Below, piece by piece: positions 23,731-31,428 of a DNA stretch of 45,836 bases. The notes below the pieces were generated by a model. That model was not told where the DNA came from and ran no database searches. It saw nothing but the letters and a program-made list of their open reading frames with translations. The first letter of the stretch is position 1. Each line of letters begins with the position of its first letter. Made by a program: the position numbers and the translations under genes. Source of the DNA: Clostridiales bacterium (GTDB lineage: Bacteria; Bacillota; Clostridia; Oscillospirales; CAG-272); assembly GCA_024693345.1 (NCBI GenBank), contig JAILLB010000035.1:1-45836 (forward strand), in the 5' to 3' direction.

Positions 23731-23773
23731 TTTCTACACAATTCTTTTGAGTGAAAGTAAATCTGTGTAGAAA
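23731..23773. repeat. perfect 10-bp inverted repeat, likely operator
   Basis: TTTCTACACA (23731-23740) and TGTGTAGAAA (23764-23773) are exact reverse complements with a 23-nt gap holding an inner CTTT/AAAG. The right arm overlaps the -35 position of the promoter at 23788-23796 and the left arm lies ~19 bp from the lipoprotein -35. A regulator here could act on both divergent genes. Confidence 0.6.
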
Positions 23774-23787
23774 AAGACACATTTGTT

Positions 23788-23796
23788 TGGTATAAT
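23788..23796 (+). promoter_or_regulatory. extended -10 promoter of the Fic-glpK unit
   Basis: TGG followed by a perfect TATAAT (23791-23796) forms an extended -10. The -35 region is poor (TAGAAA at 17 nt). The start site would be near 23803, which rules out the ATG at 23802 as a normal start and supports TTG at 23832. Confidence 0.6.
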
Positions 23797-23831
23797 TACA
23801 TATGGAAAAAGACATTGTGGGAGGGGATAAT

Positions 23832-24704
23832 TTGACAGACAATCAAAGAAAAACATCAATTCGTTTTTTTGACAGTATTCCTGTTCGTTCTGTATGGGAT
23901 GAAGAATCATCGACTTGGTGGCTCTGTGCGGCAGATGTCGTGTCCGCTGTCGTCGAAACATCAAACCCCAGAGTATATTGGGCAACTGTAAAGCGTCGTA
24001 ACAGTGAGTTGTTTGCAAATTGCAAACAACTGAAATTGACAGCATCCGATGGAAAAAAATACAACACTGACGTCATCAGTCAAGAGATGCTCAATTCTTT
24101 GATGGCAATCATCAAAAGCCCCAAAAAGAACGTTTTCATTGAGTGGATTAATTCAATAGGAAGTTCGATAGATGAAAAAAGCAAGGTTAAGGCCTACGAA
24201 CTATTCGAAAGCGGTGTAATAAACAGTATTGAAGTCGGAACAGTTAGAGGGCTTAAACAGATACATGCATTCATTTTTGGTGGACTATACGATTTTGCGG
24301 GCAAAATCAGAGATAAAAACATCAGCAAAAACGGATTCATGTTTGCAAATGTAATGTTTCTGGAAGACAACCTTTTGAAAATAGAAAAAATGCCTGAAAC
24401 ATCATTGGAAGATATTGTCAAGAAATATGTAGAGATGAATATTGCTCACCCATTTATGGAAGGCAATGGGCGAAGCACAAGAATATGGCTTGACTTGATA
24501 CTCAGGAAGAACATGTCAAAATGTGTCGACTGGAGCAGAATCAACAAAAAAGATTATCTTTCTGCGATGGAGATGAGCACTCATAATGATTCACAAATTC
24601 AAAAGCTCATCAAATCTGCTTTAACCGATTCAATAGATGACAGAGAAGTATTTATGAAAGGGATAGACTACTCGTATTATTACGAGTCGGAAGACTTGGT
24701 ATGA
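23832..24704 (+). CDS. Bro-N domain / Fic domain fusion protein
   Basis: A 290-residue protein. Residues ~10-90 resemble the Bro-N domain of phage antirepressors ([27 protein letters not shown], then YWATVKRR and [11 protein letters not shown]). The C-terminal half is a Fic domain: [18 protein letters not shown], then the catalytic [12 protein letters not shown] with His206, which transfers AMP or another nucleotide moiety to a target hydroxyl. I see no [ST]xxxE[GN] inhibitory motif, and no separate antitoxin gene stands next to it. The start is TTG at 23832, with GGGAGGGG about five bases upstream; an in-frame ATG at 23802 coincides with the predicted transcription start. The stop overlaps the glycerol kinase ATG by four bases. 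Confidence 0.85.
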   Translation: MTDNQRKTSIRFFDSIPVRSVWDEESSTWWLCAADVVSAVVETSNPRVYWATVKRRNSELFANCKQLKLTASDGKKYNTDVISQEMLNSLMAIIKSPKKNVFIEWINSIGSSIDEKSKVKAYELFESGVINSIEVGTVRGLKQIHAFIFGGLYDFAGKIRDKNISKNGFMFANVMFLEDNLLKIEKMPETSLEDIVKKYVEMNIAHPFMEGNGRSTRIWLDLILRKNMSKCVDWSRINKKDYLSAMEMSTHNDSQIQKLIKSALTDSIDDREVFMKGIDYSYYYESEDLV

Positions 24705-26188
24705 AAAAGTACATAATGGCTTTAGATGAGGGAACGACAAGTACAAGATCCATTCTTTTTGATCTTGATGGAAACGTGCTGGCTTCTGCTCAGAAAGAAT
24801 TCAGACAGATATACCCCAAACCGGGCTGGGTTGAGCATGATCCGACTGAAATATATGCCAGCCAGCTTGCAACCATGACAGAAGCAATAGCAATAAGCGG
24901 TGTCAACATCGAAGATATTGCATGTATAGGCATAACAAACCAGAGAGAAACAACAGTTGTATGGGACAAAGATACAGGAAAGCCTGTTTACAACGCAATT
25001 GTCTGGCAGTGTAGAAGAACTTCGGATTATTGTGAAGAACTTAAGTCAGAAGGAATGACCGACTACATAAGAAAGACTACAGGTCTTGTCATAGATGCTT
25101 ACTTCTCCGCAACAAAAGTCAAGTGGATTCTTGACAATGTTGAAGGGGCAAGAGAAATGGCTGACAGAGGACAGCTTCTGTTCGGTACCATAGACACCTG
25201 GCTTACATGGAAAATGACAAAGGGCAAAGTTCATGTTACCGACAGAACAAACGCTTCCAGAACAATGCTGTACGATATCAACAAACTTGACTGGGATGAA
25301 ACTTTGCTTAAAAAGTTCAATATTCCGCGTTCAATGTTGCCTGATGTCAGAAGCAGCGGAGAATTGTATGGATACGTTGATGTCCTAGGCTACAGCATTC
25401 CTATTTCCGGTATTGCAGGAGACCAGCAGGCAGCACTGTTCGGACACAAATGCTTCAACACCGGTGAAGGAAAAAACACGTATGGTACGGGATGCTTTTT
25501 GCTGATGAATACAGGAAGTGTTCCATGCGACGGCAAGAAGGGAATGCTTGCTACGATTGCTGCGTCAGATAAGAATTCCGCAGTTAATTATGCAGCTGAA
25601 GGAAGTGTCTTTGTGGGCGGTGCAGTTATCCAATGGCTGAGAGACGAACTTGGTGTACTGAGAGAAGCAAATGATTCAGAATACTTTGCTGAAAAGGCAA
25701 AAGATTCCGGAGGAGTTTACGTTGTTCCCGCTTTTGCGGGTCTGGGAGCTCCGTACTGGGATATGTATGCAAGAGGAGTAATTGTCGGCATGACAAGGGG
25801 AAGCGGACGCAACCAGATTATTCGTGCATCCCTTGAAGCAATTGCATATCAGAGCAACGATGTCATAAAGGCAATGGAACTCGAGACAAAGAGCAACATT
25901 AAAGTTCTTAAGGCAGACGGAGGCGCATCATCAAACAAGTTCCTGATGCAATTCCAGTCGGATATATCCAATGTTGATGTCATAGTCCCAAGTTGCAAAG
26001 AGGCTACCGCTCTCGGAGCAGCTTATCTTGCCGGACTCGGATGCGGACTGTTCTCATCAAGAGATGAGATACCTAACTCGGGTTCAGACGACAAATTCAG
26101 TCCGCAGATGTCTGAATTTGACAGGGAAAGACTGCTCAAGGGATGGAGAAAAGCAATTGACTGTGCATCAGGCTGGGTCGACAGGTAA
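24701..26188 (+). CDS. glpK: glycerol kinase
   Basis: A 495-residue FGGY-family kinase producing sn-glycerol-3-phosphate in the cytoplasm. Motifs are [14 protein letters not shown] at the N-terminus, GITNQRETT near residue 80, [14 protein letters not shown] with the catalytic Asp near residue 245, [12 protein letters not shown], and [14 protein letters not shown] near residue 345; the length is standard. The activation loop just before [12 protein letters not shown] has no His, so the HPr-type phosphorylation known for enterococcal GlpK (His232) is not expected. It overlaps the Fic gene by ATGA and precedes a monoacylglycerol-lipase-like gene by 35 bases: a lipase-kinase pair for glycerol released from lipids. 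No glpF or glpD is in the window. Confidence 0.95.
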   Translation: MKKYIMALDEGTTSTRSILFDLDGNVLASAQKEFRQIYPKPGWVEHDPTEIYASQLATMTEAIAISGVNIEDIACIGITNQRETTVVWDKDTGKPVYNAIVWQCRRTSDYCEELKSEGMTDYIRKTTGLVIDAYFSATKVKWILDNVEGAREMADRGQLLFGTIDTWLTWKMTKGKVHVTDRTNASRTMLYDINKLDWDETLLKKFNIPRSMLPDVRSSGELYGYVDVLGYSIPISGIAGDQQAALFGHKCFNTGEGKNTYGTGCFLLMNTGSVPCDGKKGMLATIAASDKNSAVNYAAEGSVFVGGAVIQWLRDELGVLREANDSEYFAEKAKDSGGVYVVPAFAGLGAPYWDMYARGVIVGMTRGSGRNQIIRASLEAIAYQSNDVIKAMELETKSNIKVLKADGGASSNKFLMQFQSDISNVDVIVPSCKEATALGAAYLAGLGCGLFSSRDEIPNSGSDDKFSPQMSEFDRERLLKGWRKAIDCASGWVDR

Positions 26189-26223
26189 ACAAAAATCAAC
26201 TATATACAATGTGAGGAATTGCC

Positions 26224-27147
26224 ATGAGTATTGAAGTTTTGGAGAGAAGAGTACCATCAACTGATGGAGTGCACCAACTATACGGAAAAGTATATGTTCC
26301 GGAAAATGAGCCAAAAGGGATTTTCCAGATTGTTCACGGAATGTCTGAACATATAGGAAGATACGATCAGTTTATGAGAAAACTGGCAGAGGACGGATGG
26401 CTCGCCGTAGGAAGTAACCATGTCGGACACGCATATACATCCGAAAAAGAAGAATATGGATATTTCGGCCCCAAGAACGGAGCAGATTTAGTCGTGGACG
26501 ATACAAACGAATTCTACAAATCCGTATCCCAGTACTATCCGGGCAAAAAACACGTATTGATGGGTCACAGCATGGGATCGTTTATTGCTAGACTTGTTGC
26601 TGCCAAATTCCCGGAAACAATTGATGTCCTTATTATCATGGGCACGGGCGGAAGAAACCCTGTTGCCGGTGCCGGTCTTGCAGTATCGAGCACAATAGGA
26701 TTTTTCTGCGGCAAAAAGCACGTTTCTCCCATGATTTCAAATATGGCTTTCGGCAAGTACAATGAAAGAACCGAAAACAGAACGGCATGGGACTGGTGTA
26801 CGAGAGATAATGAACTGCTTGATCAGCATCTTTCAGAAGAAATTGCAAATTTCCCGTTTACGGTATCAGGCATGCATGAACTCATAAAAATGAACAGAGA
26901 CTGTAACCTGGACAGCTGGTACGGAAAAATCAACAAGGAAATGCCTATATGCGTAATTTCAGGAACAGAAGACCCTGTCGGAGATTACGGAAAGGGACCC
27001 AAAGAAGTTGCGGACAAACTTAAAAACGCAGGATGCAAAGATGTAATACTGGACCTCAGAGAGGGAGATCGCCACGAAGTGTTGAACGAACTTGACAGAG
27101 AACAGGTAAGTGCAGATTTAATTGCCTGGGTAAATTCAAAAATATAG
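26224..27147 (+). CDS. alpha/beta hydrolase, monoacylglycerol lipase/lysophospholipase-like
   Basis: A 307-residue cytoplasmic hydrolase of the Hydrolase_4 (serine aminopeptidase S33/PldB) group. Features are VHGMSEHIGRY near residue 38 (oxyanion region), the nucleophile elbow GHSMGS with Ser116, ISGTEDPVGDYG near residue 250 (acid), and GDRHEVLNE near residue 283 (catalytic His). This signature is common in monoacylglycerol lipases and lysophospholipases. Following glpK suggests hydrolysis of glycerolipids or lysolipids so that glycerol can be phosphorylated. With the nearby sulfoquinovosidase, lyso-SQDG is one possible substrate, but this is untested inference. GTGAGGA precedes the ATG. Confidence 0.85.
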   Translation: MSIEVLERRVPSTDGVHQLYGKVYVPENEPKGIFQIVHGMSEHIGRYDQFMRKLAEDGWLAVGSNHVGHAYTSEKEEYGYFGPKNGADLVVDDTNEFYKSVSQYYPGKKHVLMGHSMGSFIARLVAAKFPETIDVLIIMGTGGRNPVAGAGLAVSSTIGFFCGKKHVSPMISNMAFGKYNERTENRTAWDWCTRDNELLDQHLSEEIANFPFTVSGMHELIKMNRDCNLDSWYGKINKEMPICVISGTEDPVGDYGKGPKEVADKLKNAGCKDVILDLREGDRHEVLNELDREQVSADLIAWVNSKI

Positions 27148-27176
27148 TTGAAAAAAGCGGTATAAACCAATATAAT
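27148..27176 (+). promoter_or_regulatory. promoter of the second isomerase-fold gene
   Basis: TTGAAA (27148-27153) starts at the base after the lipase stop codon; 17-nt spacer; perfect TATAAT (27171-27176). Transcription would begin near 27183. Confidence 0.7.
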
Positions 27177-27184
27177 ACACTCAG

Positions 27185-27213
27185 CAACCCACAGCCTGTA
27201 AGGTTGTGGGTTG
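27185..27213 (+). promoter_or_regulatory. 5'-terminal mRNA hairpin
   Basis: CAACCCACA (27185-27193) pairs with TGTGGGTTG (27205-27213), continued by a G-T pair and CCT/AGG to a three-base loop: 13 pairs in total. No T-tract follows. With the promoter predicted to start at ~27183 the hairpin would form the very 5' end of the mRNA, a position that can protect from RNase attack. It could also act as a weak terminator for the upstream operon. Confidence 0.6.
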
Positions 27214-27239
27214 AACTATGAATAAATTGCGAGGGTAAA

Positions 27240-28694
27240 ATGAAAAGAGCCATCGATGTAAAAGTAAATATAAAACCTATTTTTGCAAACAGAACACACA
27301 CAGCATACTGGGAAGGCCCCTGCAGAGTCGGAAGACCTGAAGAACTATCTCCTGAATACGAGAGAAGAACAGGTCGCGAGCAGTGCAAATTGTGGCACAA
27401 ACAACTGAAAGAGAATATATCTTCTGAATATGCAAATGTGCTTGAACCAGTATATATCGAATATATAGAGAATTTCTTTGTGTCTGACGAACAGTTTGAT
27501 CAATTGAAACCTGATCTTGAAGATACGGATATATTCCTCATTTCATACAGAGTACCGGGTCTTGAGAGATTCGGAAAACCGGTATCCATGATTAACAGAG
27601 GACCTACACCGATTGATCTCGGAGCATATTACGCAGATACAGGCAGAGAATTCTATTTCGGTTACGATTTTGAAGAGTATAACGAGATTCTTAGAATACT
27701 CCAGGTCAAAAAAGCAATCAGAAACACAAAGATTCTTGTTCTGACCACAGGCGAACAGTCTCCTGTTTCCGTTGTGTCCAGCAATCCCGATTTATACGGA
27801 CTGAATACCAAATACGGAATCAGAGGTGCGCGTAAATCCATGAAGGATGTCTTTGAAGTGATGAAGACAATCACAGATGAAGACATGCTTTCAAAACACG
27901 CAGATGAAATACTGAAAAATGCAGGTAAATCCGCAGTTTCAAAAGAGAATATGATCCGTGATCTGAAGTATTACGAAGCGGTCAAAAAGATGATGGAAGA
28001 ACTCGGGTGCAATGCATACACAACTGCTTGCATGGAACTCTGTGCATCACAGCTTCCAATGCAGAACAAATGCACTCCGTGCCTGTCACACGCACTGTTC
28101 AAGGACAGCGGTATACCGACTGCGTGCGAAGAAGATATCAACGCATGGATGGCTGTCATGATATTCATGTATCTGTCAAAAAAATCCGTGTTCATGGGAA
28201 ATGCATCCCTTGTTAAGCCTCATATGAGACCAATCGAAGATCTGAGAGTAACTGAACTAGTTTCAGGACCCGAAGAGGGATTTGATGAATATGCTCTTGA
28301 AGTGCGCCACTCCGTTCCAAGCAGAAAGATGGAAGGACTGGACAAACCGGATATGCCTTATGACATAGGACAGTTTACATTTGCGGGCTGGGGAACAAAA
28401 TTCCAGATCAACATGGCAGAGGGAAGTACCAAGACAGTAACAATAGGGCGTTTTTCCCGTGATGGTTCATCAATACTTATTGCCAGAGGCAAAATTCTCG
28501 GATGTGCATATCACAGATACGGATGCTCTCCGGATGTATATTACAGCGTGGAAGGCGGTGCATGGGAATTTGTCCATGAACTCGCTGAGGGAGGTTACGG
28601 ACATCATCTCGCAGTTGTTTACGGAGACTATGTTGATGACATAAAGACCCTCGGAAAATACACCGGATTCAACGTCAAAGTCATGGGTGAGTAA
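27240..28694 (+). CDS. L-fucose isomerase-fold family protein
   Basis: A 484-residue protein of the L-fucose isomerase-like superfamily. The C-terminal domain has GIPTACEEDINAW (possible metal Glu), KSVFMGNASL, LEVRHSVPSRKM (possible metal His), and the ending HHLAVVYGDYVDDIKTL, which parallels the end of the protein at 21084 (PHFAVIYGDAADSLEVL). The N-terminal region (EGPCRVGRPEELSPEYERRTG) differs from that protein. A Cys-rich segment (KCTPCLSHAL) precedes the putative metal Glu. It has its own promoter and a convergent terminator, so it is monocistronic. Substrate unknown; a sugar or sugar-acid aldose/ketose is expected from the fold. GAGGG precedes the ATG. Confidence 0.7.
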   Translation: MKRAIDVKVNIKPIFANRTHTAYWEGPCRVGRPEELSPEYERRTGREQCKLWHKQLKENISSEYANVLEPVYIEYIENFFVSDEQFDQLKPDLEDTDIFLISYRVPGLERFGKPVSMINRGPTPIDLGAYYADTGREFYFGYDFEEYNEILRILQVKKAIRNTKILVLTTGEQSPVSVVSSNPDLYGLNTKYGIRGARKSMKDVFEVMKTITDEDMLSKHADEILKNAGKSAVSKENMIRDLKYYEAVKKMMEELGCNAYTTACMELCASQLPMQNKCTPCLSHALFKDSGIPTACEEDINAWMAVMIFMYLSKKSVFMGNASLVKPHMRPIEDLRVTELVSGPEEGFDEYALEVRHSVPSRKMEGLDKPDMPYDIGQFTFAGWGTKFQINMAEGSTKTVTIGRFSRDGSSILIARGKILGCAYHRYGCSPDVYYSVEGGAWEFVHELAEGGYGHHLAVVYGDYVDDIKTLGKYTGFNVKVMGE

Positions 28695-28709
28695 TACAGA
28701 CAAAAGAAT

Positions 28710-28754
28710 ATGGTTGATGATTGCTTTGTGCAGTTTCATCAACCATTATTTTTT
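28710..28754. terminator. convergent bidirectional terminator
   Basis: ATGGTTGATGA (28710-28720) pairs perfectly with TCATCAACCAT (28736-28746), 15-nt loop, followed on the plus strand by TATTTTTT. It lies between convergent genes and overlaps the stop codon of the minus-strand acyltransferase gene. Confidence 0.85.
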
Positions 28755-29509
28755 GCTTTTTCCAAAGCTTCGAAAGATTTTGTCATCTCTTCCTGGATAT
28801 ACGCCACTATCCTGTCTTTTTCTTCAGATGAACTGTTTTCCGGGTTGTATCTTATTGGCTCTGAAATACATATTCTTCGTTTCTTTTGCGAGATGAACAT
28901 CGGATAAAAAGATATTTTTTTGCCTGTCTTTGAATAGCAGTAATTGCCGAGATAGACAAATCCGTCCATCAGTTCTCCTGCGCCTTGCTTCACGTAGTCC
29001 TTTTCAGGGAAAATCAGGATGGATTTTCCTTGTTCAAACGTGGCGACGGACTGTTGCATTGCTGCAATGTTTTTCATCGAGTATCCTCGTGATACCGGAA
29101 TGCCTCCCGCGAGTTTTATTGCAGTCAGGAGCAGGTTTTTGACGACTTTTATTGCAATCTTTTTTACAAACCTGGGGACTTTCTTGAAATCTCTGTAGAT
29201 CATGAGCCCCATATGTTCTTCCATCAGTTTGGAATCCACCATTTTATCCAGAACCCAGACCCTGTTTTTATATGGAAAAGACAAAAAGCACGTTGCCGGT
29301 CCGAACAGCTCATAATGATTGGCAAGAAACACTCTTGCTTCGTCGTCTTTTTTGACGTTTTCTTTGCCTATGACTTTGCTCTTGACAAAAGGGAATGCAA
29401 TGACGGCTAAAATGAATATAACAAAGCAGTTTAGACTGAATGCTATGAACTTAAGTGCTCTGGTTAATACAGATTGCTTTTTGTTGATTGTTGTTTCTTG
29501 TGAAGTCAC
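28739..29509 (-). CDS. PlsC-like lysophospholipid acyltransferase family protein
   Basis: A 256-residue protein with an N-terminal hydrophobic segment (residues ~17-42) and the 1-acylglycerol-3-phosphate acyltransferase layout. Motif I appears as NHYELFG, motif II/III as GGIPVSRGY, and motif III-like as ILIFPEKDYVKQG, with a P-rich motif later (SFYPMFIS). The catalytic HX4D is imperfect: five residues after His is Gly, with Glu two residues after His. FPEGTR also becomes FPEKDY. It may use an altered dyad or act in a different acyl-transfer reaction. The start is GTG at 29509 with GGGAG six bases upstream. It follows tRNA-Arg on the same strand. Confidence 0.75.
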   Translation of the reverse strand: MTSQETTINKKQSVLTRALKFIAFSLNCFVIFILAVIAFPFVKSKVIGKENVKKDDEARVFLANHYELFGPATCFLSFPYKNRVWVLDKMVDSKLMEEHMGLMIYRDFKKVPRFVKKIAIKVVKNLLLTAIKLAGGIPVSRGYSMKNIAAMQQSVATFEQGKSILIFPEKDYVKQGAGELMDGFVYLGNYCYSKTGKKISFYPMFISQKKRRICISEPIRYNPENSSSEEKDRIVAYIQEEMTKSFEALEKAKNNG

Positions 29510-29565
29510 AATATTCTCCCTGAAAACAGTGAATGGGCCGTAAATTGAAACGACCCATTTATTGA

Positions 29566-29642
29566 TGGTATACCCGCCGGGAATTGAACCCGGAATCGGT
29601 GACGTCGGAGGTCACTATGTTATCCAATTACACTACGGGTAC
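29566..29642 (-). tRNA. tRNA-Arg (anticodon CCG), CCA encoded
   Basis: A complete cloverleaf on the minus strand. The acceptor GTACCCG pairs with CGGGTAT (first pair G-U), then discriminator A and an encoded CCA. The D arm is GTGT/ACAT. The anticodon stem is GTGAC/GTCAC with loop CTCCGAC, anticodon CCG at 29608-29606 with U33 before it. The variable loop has five bases. The T arm is CCGGG-TTCAATT-CCCGG. It decodes the Arg codon CGG. It lies 19 bases behind the TSCPD gene and may be co-transcribed with it. Confidence 0.95.
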
Positions 29643-29661
29643 ATTATTCCGACAGCGGTCG

Positions 29662-29916
29662 TTATTGTTCTGAAAGGGCAGAGAGCGCGCGTGCCAGCTG
29701 GTCCGGGCATGAAGTGTCCTTTGTTCCGCATTTCAATCCTTTGAAAGTGTTTATTACATCTTCAACTTTCATGCCTACAACTATTTTGGAAATTCCGAGA
29801 GTGTTTCCCGGACATCCGTTATATATTTTGCAGTTTGTTATAACTCCGTCTTCAGCTTCCACGTGTATCATTCTCGAACATGTGCCGCTGGTTTTGTAAT
29901 CTATAGATTTAACCAT
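29662..29916 (-). CDS. TSCPD domain protein (TIGR03905-type)
   Basis: An 84-residue protein typical of small clostridial TSCPD proteins. It has CSRMIHVEAEDGVI, a central GCPGNTLGISKIVVGMKVEDV and the name-giving TSCPDQLARAL near the C-terminus, with five Cys in all. The domain is also found at the end of some ribonucleotide reductases; stand-alone copies are of unknown function, perhaps metal or cofactor binding. I chose the ATG at 29916, preceded by AGAGG five bases upstream. A longer reading from 30012 adds an AT-driven hydrophobic stretch that overlaps promoter DNA and is unlikely. Confidence 0.88.
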   Translation of the reverse strand: MVKSIDYKTSGTCSRMIHVEAEDGVITNCKIYNGCPGNTLGISKIVVGMKVEDVINTFKGLKCGTKDTSCPDQLARALSALSEQ

Positions 29917-29956
29917 AAAAACCTCTTGTTTTGCATATATTTTTAACTTCACACGG

Positions 29957-29962
29957 ATTATA
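29957..29962 (-). promoter_or_regulatory. -10 element upstream of the TSCPD gene
   Basis: A perfect TATAAT on the minus strand, 41 nt upstream of the ATG. The -35 region is a T-rich tract (TTTATT at 17 nt), so strength is uncertain. It is back to back with the ribosomal operon promoter. Confidence 0.4.
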
Positions 29963-30006
29963 TCACGTAAAAAATAAAAAATAAACAAAAAAAGTGAAAA
30001 AAGTAC

Positions 30007-30035
30007 TTGCAATTGAGAAAAGTATGTTGTAAAAT
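30007..30035 (+). promoter_or_regulatory. promoter of the ribosomal protein superoperon
   Basis: TTGCAA (30007-30012), a 17-nt spacer and TAAAAT (30030-30035), ~310 nt before rpsJ. The upstream AAAAAATAAAAAATAAAC tract could act as an UP element, as expected for a very strong promoter. Confidence 0.65.
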
Positions 30036-30343
30036 AGTCGGGCTTGATTTAGCGTGGAGGGTATAGATTGCTGTTTTTTGCAGGTAACTATACCGGAGTA
30101 TGTCCGACATTAAGCCGGGCGAAAAGCCCGAAGGAGAACACGATTTTGATGATTTGGATATTGCACTGCGTGCAGTGTTAATCCGGAAGAAAACATTGAA
30201 ATTACCGGAGTTTTTATCCGGTTTTAAATTGGGGAGTATGGAAACTCCCGGATGAGTGTTCCACACGGGCGTAATAATCACGTTTCCTTATATATACAAA
30301 CGGACAAACGCCAACTCAAAATCTTGACAGGAGGAATAATAAA
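30036..30343 (+). ncRNA. structured leader of the S10 operon
   Basis: About 300 nt without a convincing gene but dense in hairpins. GTCGG/CCGAC closes a domain (~30036 with ~30107). Inside, GGTATAG/CTATACC forms a stem. Then follow CGGGC-GAAAA-GCCCG, CACTGC/GCAGTG, CCGGA/TCCGG and GGGAGT/ACTCCC in series. Ribosomal operons are commonly autoregulated through such leaders (L4 acts on the S10 leader in E. coli), so this is a candidate protein-binding or attenuating leader. A 51-codon ORF (30100-30255) runs through it but has no usable ribosome binding site. Confidence 0.5.
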
Positions 30344-30655
30344 GTGGCAGTCAGCGAAAAAGTAAGAATCAAACTTAAAAGCTATGATCACACATTGATT
30401 GATGCTGCAGCAACAAAGATTGTTGAAACAGCAAAGAGAAATGGTGCAACTGTATCAGGACCTGTACCGCTTCCGACAGACAAGGAAATCGTTACAATCC
30501 TCAGAGCAGTTCACAAGTACAAAGATAGCCGTGAACAGTTTGAGTACAGAACACACAAGAGACTTATTGATGTTATTAAGCCCACAAAGGCAACAATAGA
30601 TGCACTTACAAGTCTCGAACTTCCCGCCGGCGTTGAAATAGAGATTAAACTTTAA
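30344..30655 (+). CDS. rpsJ: 30S ribosomal protein S10
   Basis: First gene of the superoperon. At 103 residues it has the normal S10 length. Motifs KIRIKLK-like [11 protein letters not shown] at the N-terminus and [13 protein letters not shown] in the C-terminal half are diagnostic. S10 sits in the 30S head and also acts as NusE in antitermination of rRNA transcription. The start is GTG with AGGAGG nine bases upstream (30329-30334). The next gene follows after 125 bases, an unusually long gap for this operon. Confidence 0.98.
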   Translation: MAVSEKVRIKLKSYDHTLIDAAATKIVETAKRNGATVSGPVPLPTDKEIVTILRAVHKYKDSREQFEYRTHKRLIDVIKPTKATIDALTSLELPAGVEIEIKL

Positions 30656-30722
30656 TCCATCAACGACACAGCATACACATTTTAATCGAAAGTTTTTCCT
30701 TAAAATTATATGCCCCGGTCAT

Positions 30723-30753
30723 GTTGACCCGCTCAGAACAAATGAAGGTCAAC
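30723..30753 (+). other. hairpin between rpsJ and rplC
   Basis: GTTGACC (30723-30729) pairs with GGTCAAC (30747-30753), 17-nt loop, no T-tract. It lies in the 125-base gap before rplC. It could be a processing or regulatory stem. Confidence 0.45.
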
Positions 30754-30780
30754 CAATAACCAAACATTAGGAGGAAAAAA

Positions 30781-31413
30781 ATGAAAAAAGGAATCATCGG
30801 CAAGAAGATTGGAATGACACAGATCTTCGACGAAACCGGAAGCGTAATCCCGGTTACAGTTATTGAAGCCGGTCCTTGTGCTGTCGTTCAGAAGAAGACA
30901 GTGGAAACCGATGGATACGACAGTGTCCAGCTCGGATTCGAGGACATCGTAGAAAAGAAATTATCTAAGCCTGTTGCTGGTCAGTACAAAAAGGCTGGTC
31001 TTTCAACAAAGAAGTACCTGAAAGAATTCAGACTTGACACAGCTAAAGACATGAACGTCGGCGACGTTATATCAGCTGATGTTTTTGCAGCAGGAGACAG
31101 AGTTGATGTGACTGGCATCTCAAAGGGCCACGGATTCAGCGGCGTTATCAAGAGATGGAATCAGCACAGATTAAAGATGACACATGGTGTCGGTCCTGTT
31201 CACCGTGAACCAGGTTCAATGGGTGCTAACTCTGACCCATCGAGAATTTACAAAAACAAACACATGCCCGGCCAGTTCGGCAATGTTCAGATCACAGTTC
31301 AGAACCTCAACGTAGTTAAGGTTGACGCAGAAAAGAATCTGATAGCTGTCAAAGGCGCCATCCCGGGTGCTAAGGGCGGAATCGTGTTCATTCGCAACAC
31401 GGTAAAGGGTTAA
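30781..31413 (+). CDS. rplC: 50S ribosomal protein L3
   Basis: At 210 residues it has the usual L3 length. The N-terminus [15 protein letters not shown] and the central [15 protein letters not shown], whose loop reaches toward the peptidyl transferase centre, are diagnostic, as is [11 protein letters not shown]. It is one of the earliest proteins to assemble on 23S rRNA. AGGAGG stands before the ATG, and rplD follows after 15 bases. Confidence 0.98.
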   Translation: MKKGIIGKKIGMTQIFDETGSVIPVTVIEAGPCAVVQKKTVETDGYDSVQLGFEDIVEKKLSKPVAGQYKKAGLSTKKYLKEFRLDTAKDMNVGDVISADVFAAGDRVDVTGISKGHGFSGVIKRWNQHRLKMTHGVGPVHREPGSMGANSDPSRIYKNKHMPGQFGNVQITVQNLNVVKVDAEKNLIAVKGAIPGAKGGIVFIRNTVKG

Positions 31414-31428
31414 TGGAGGTAAATAACA

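Noticed and set aside
23802..23831. ATG start for the Fic protein at 23802
   Set aside because: The extended -10 at 23788-23796 puts the transcription start at about this ATG, leaving no ribosome site; TTG at 23832 has one.
29562..29744. Plus-strand frame starting MVYPPGIEPG
   Set aside because: It is the reverse complement of tRNA-Arg, a well-known false ORF pattern.
29917..30012. N-terminal extension of the TSCPD protein with a hydrophobic segment
   Set aside because: It comes from an AT-rich promoter region; the shorter start has a good ribosome site and fits the family length.
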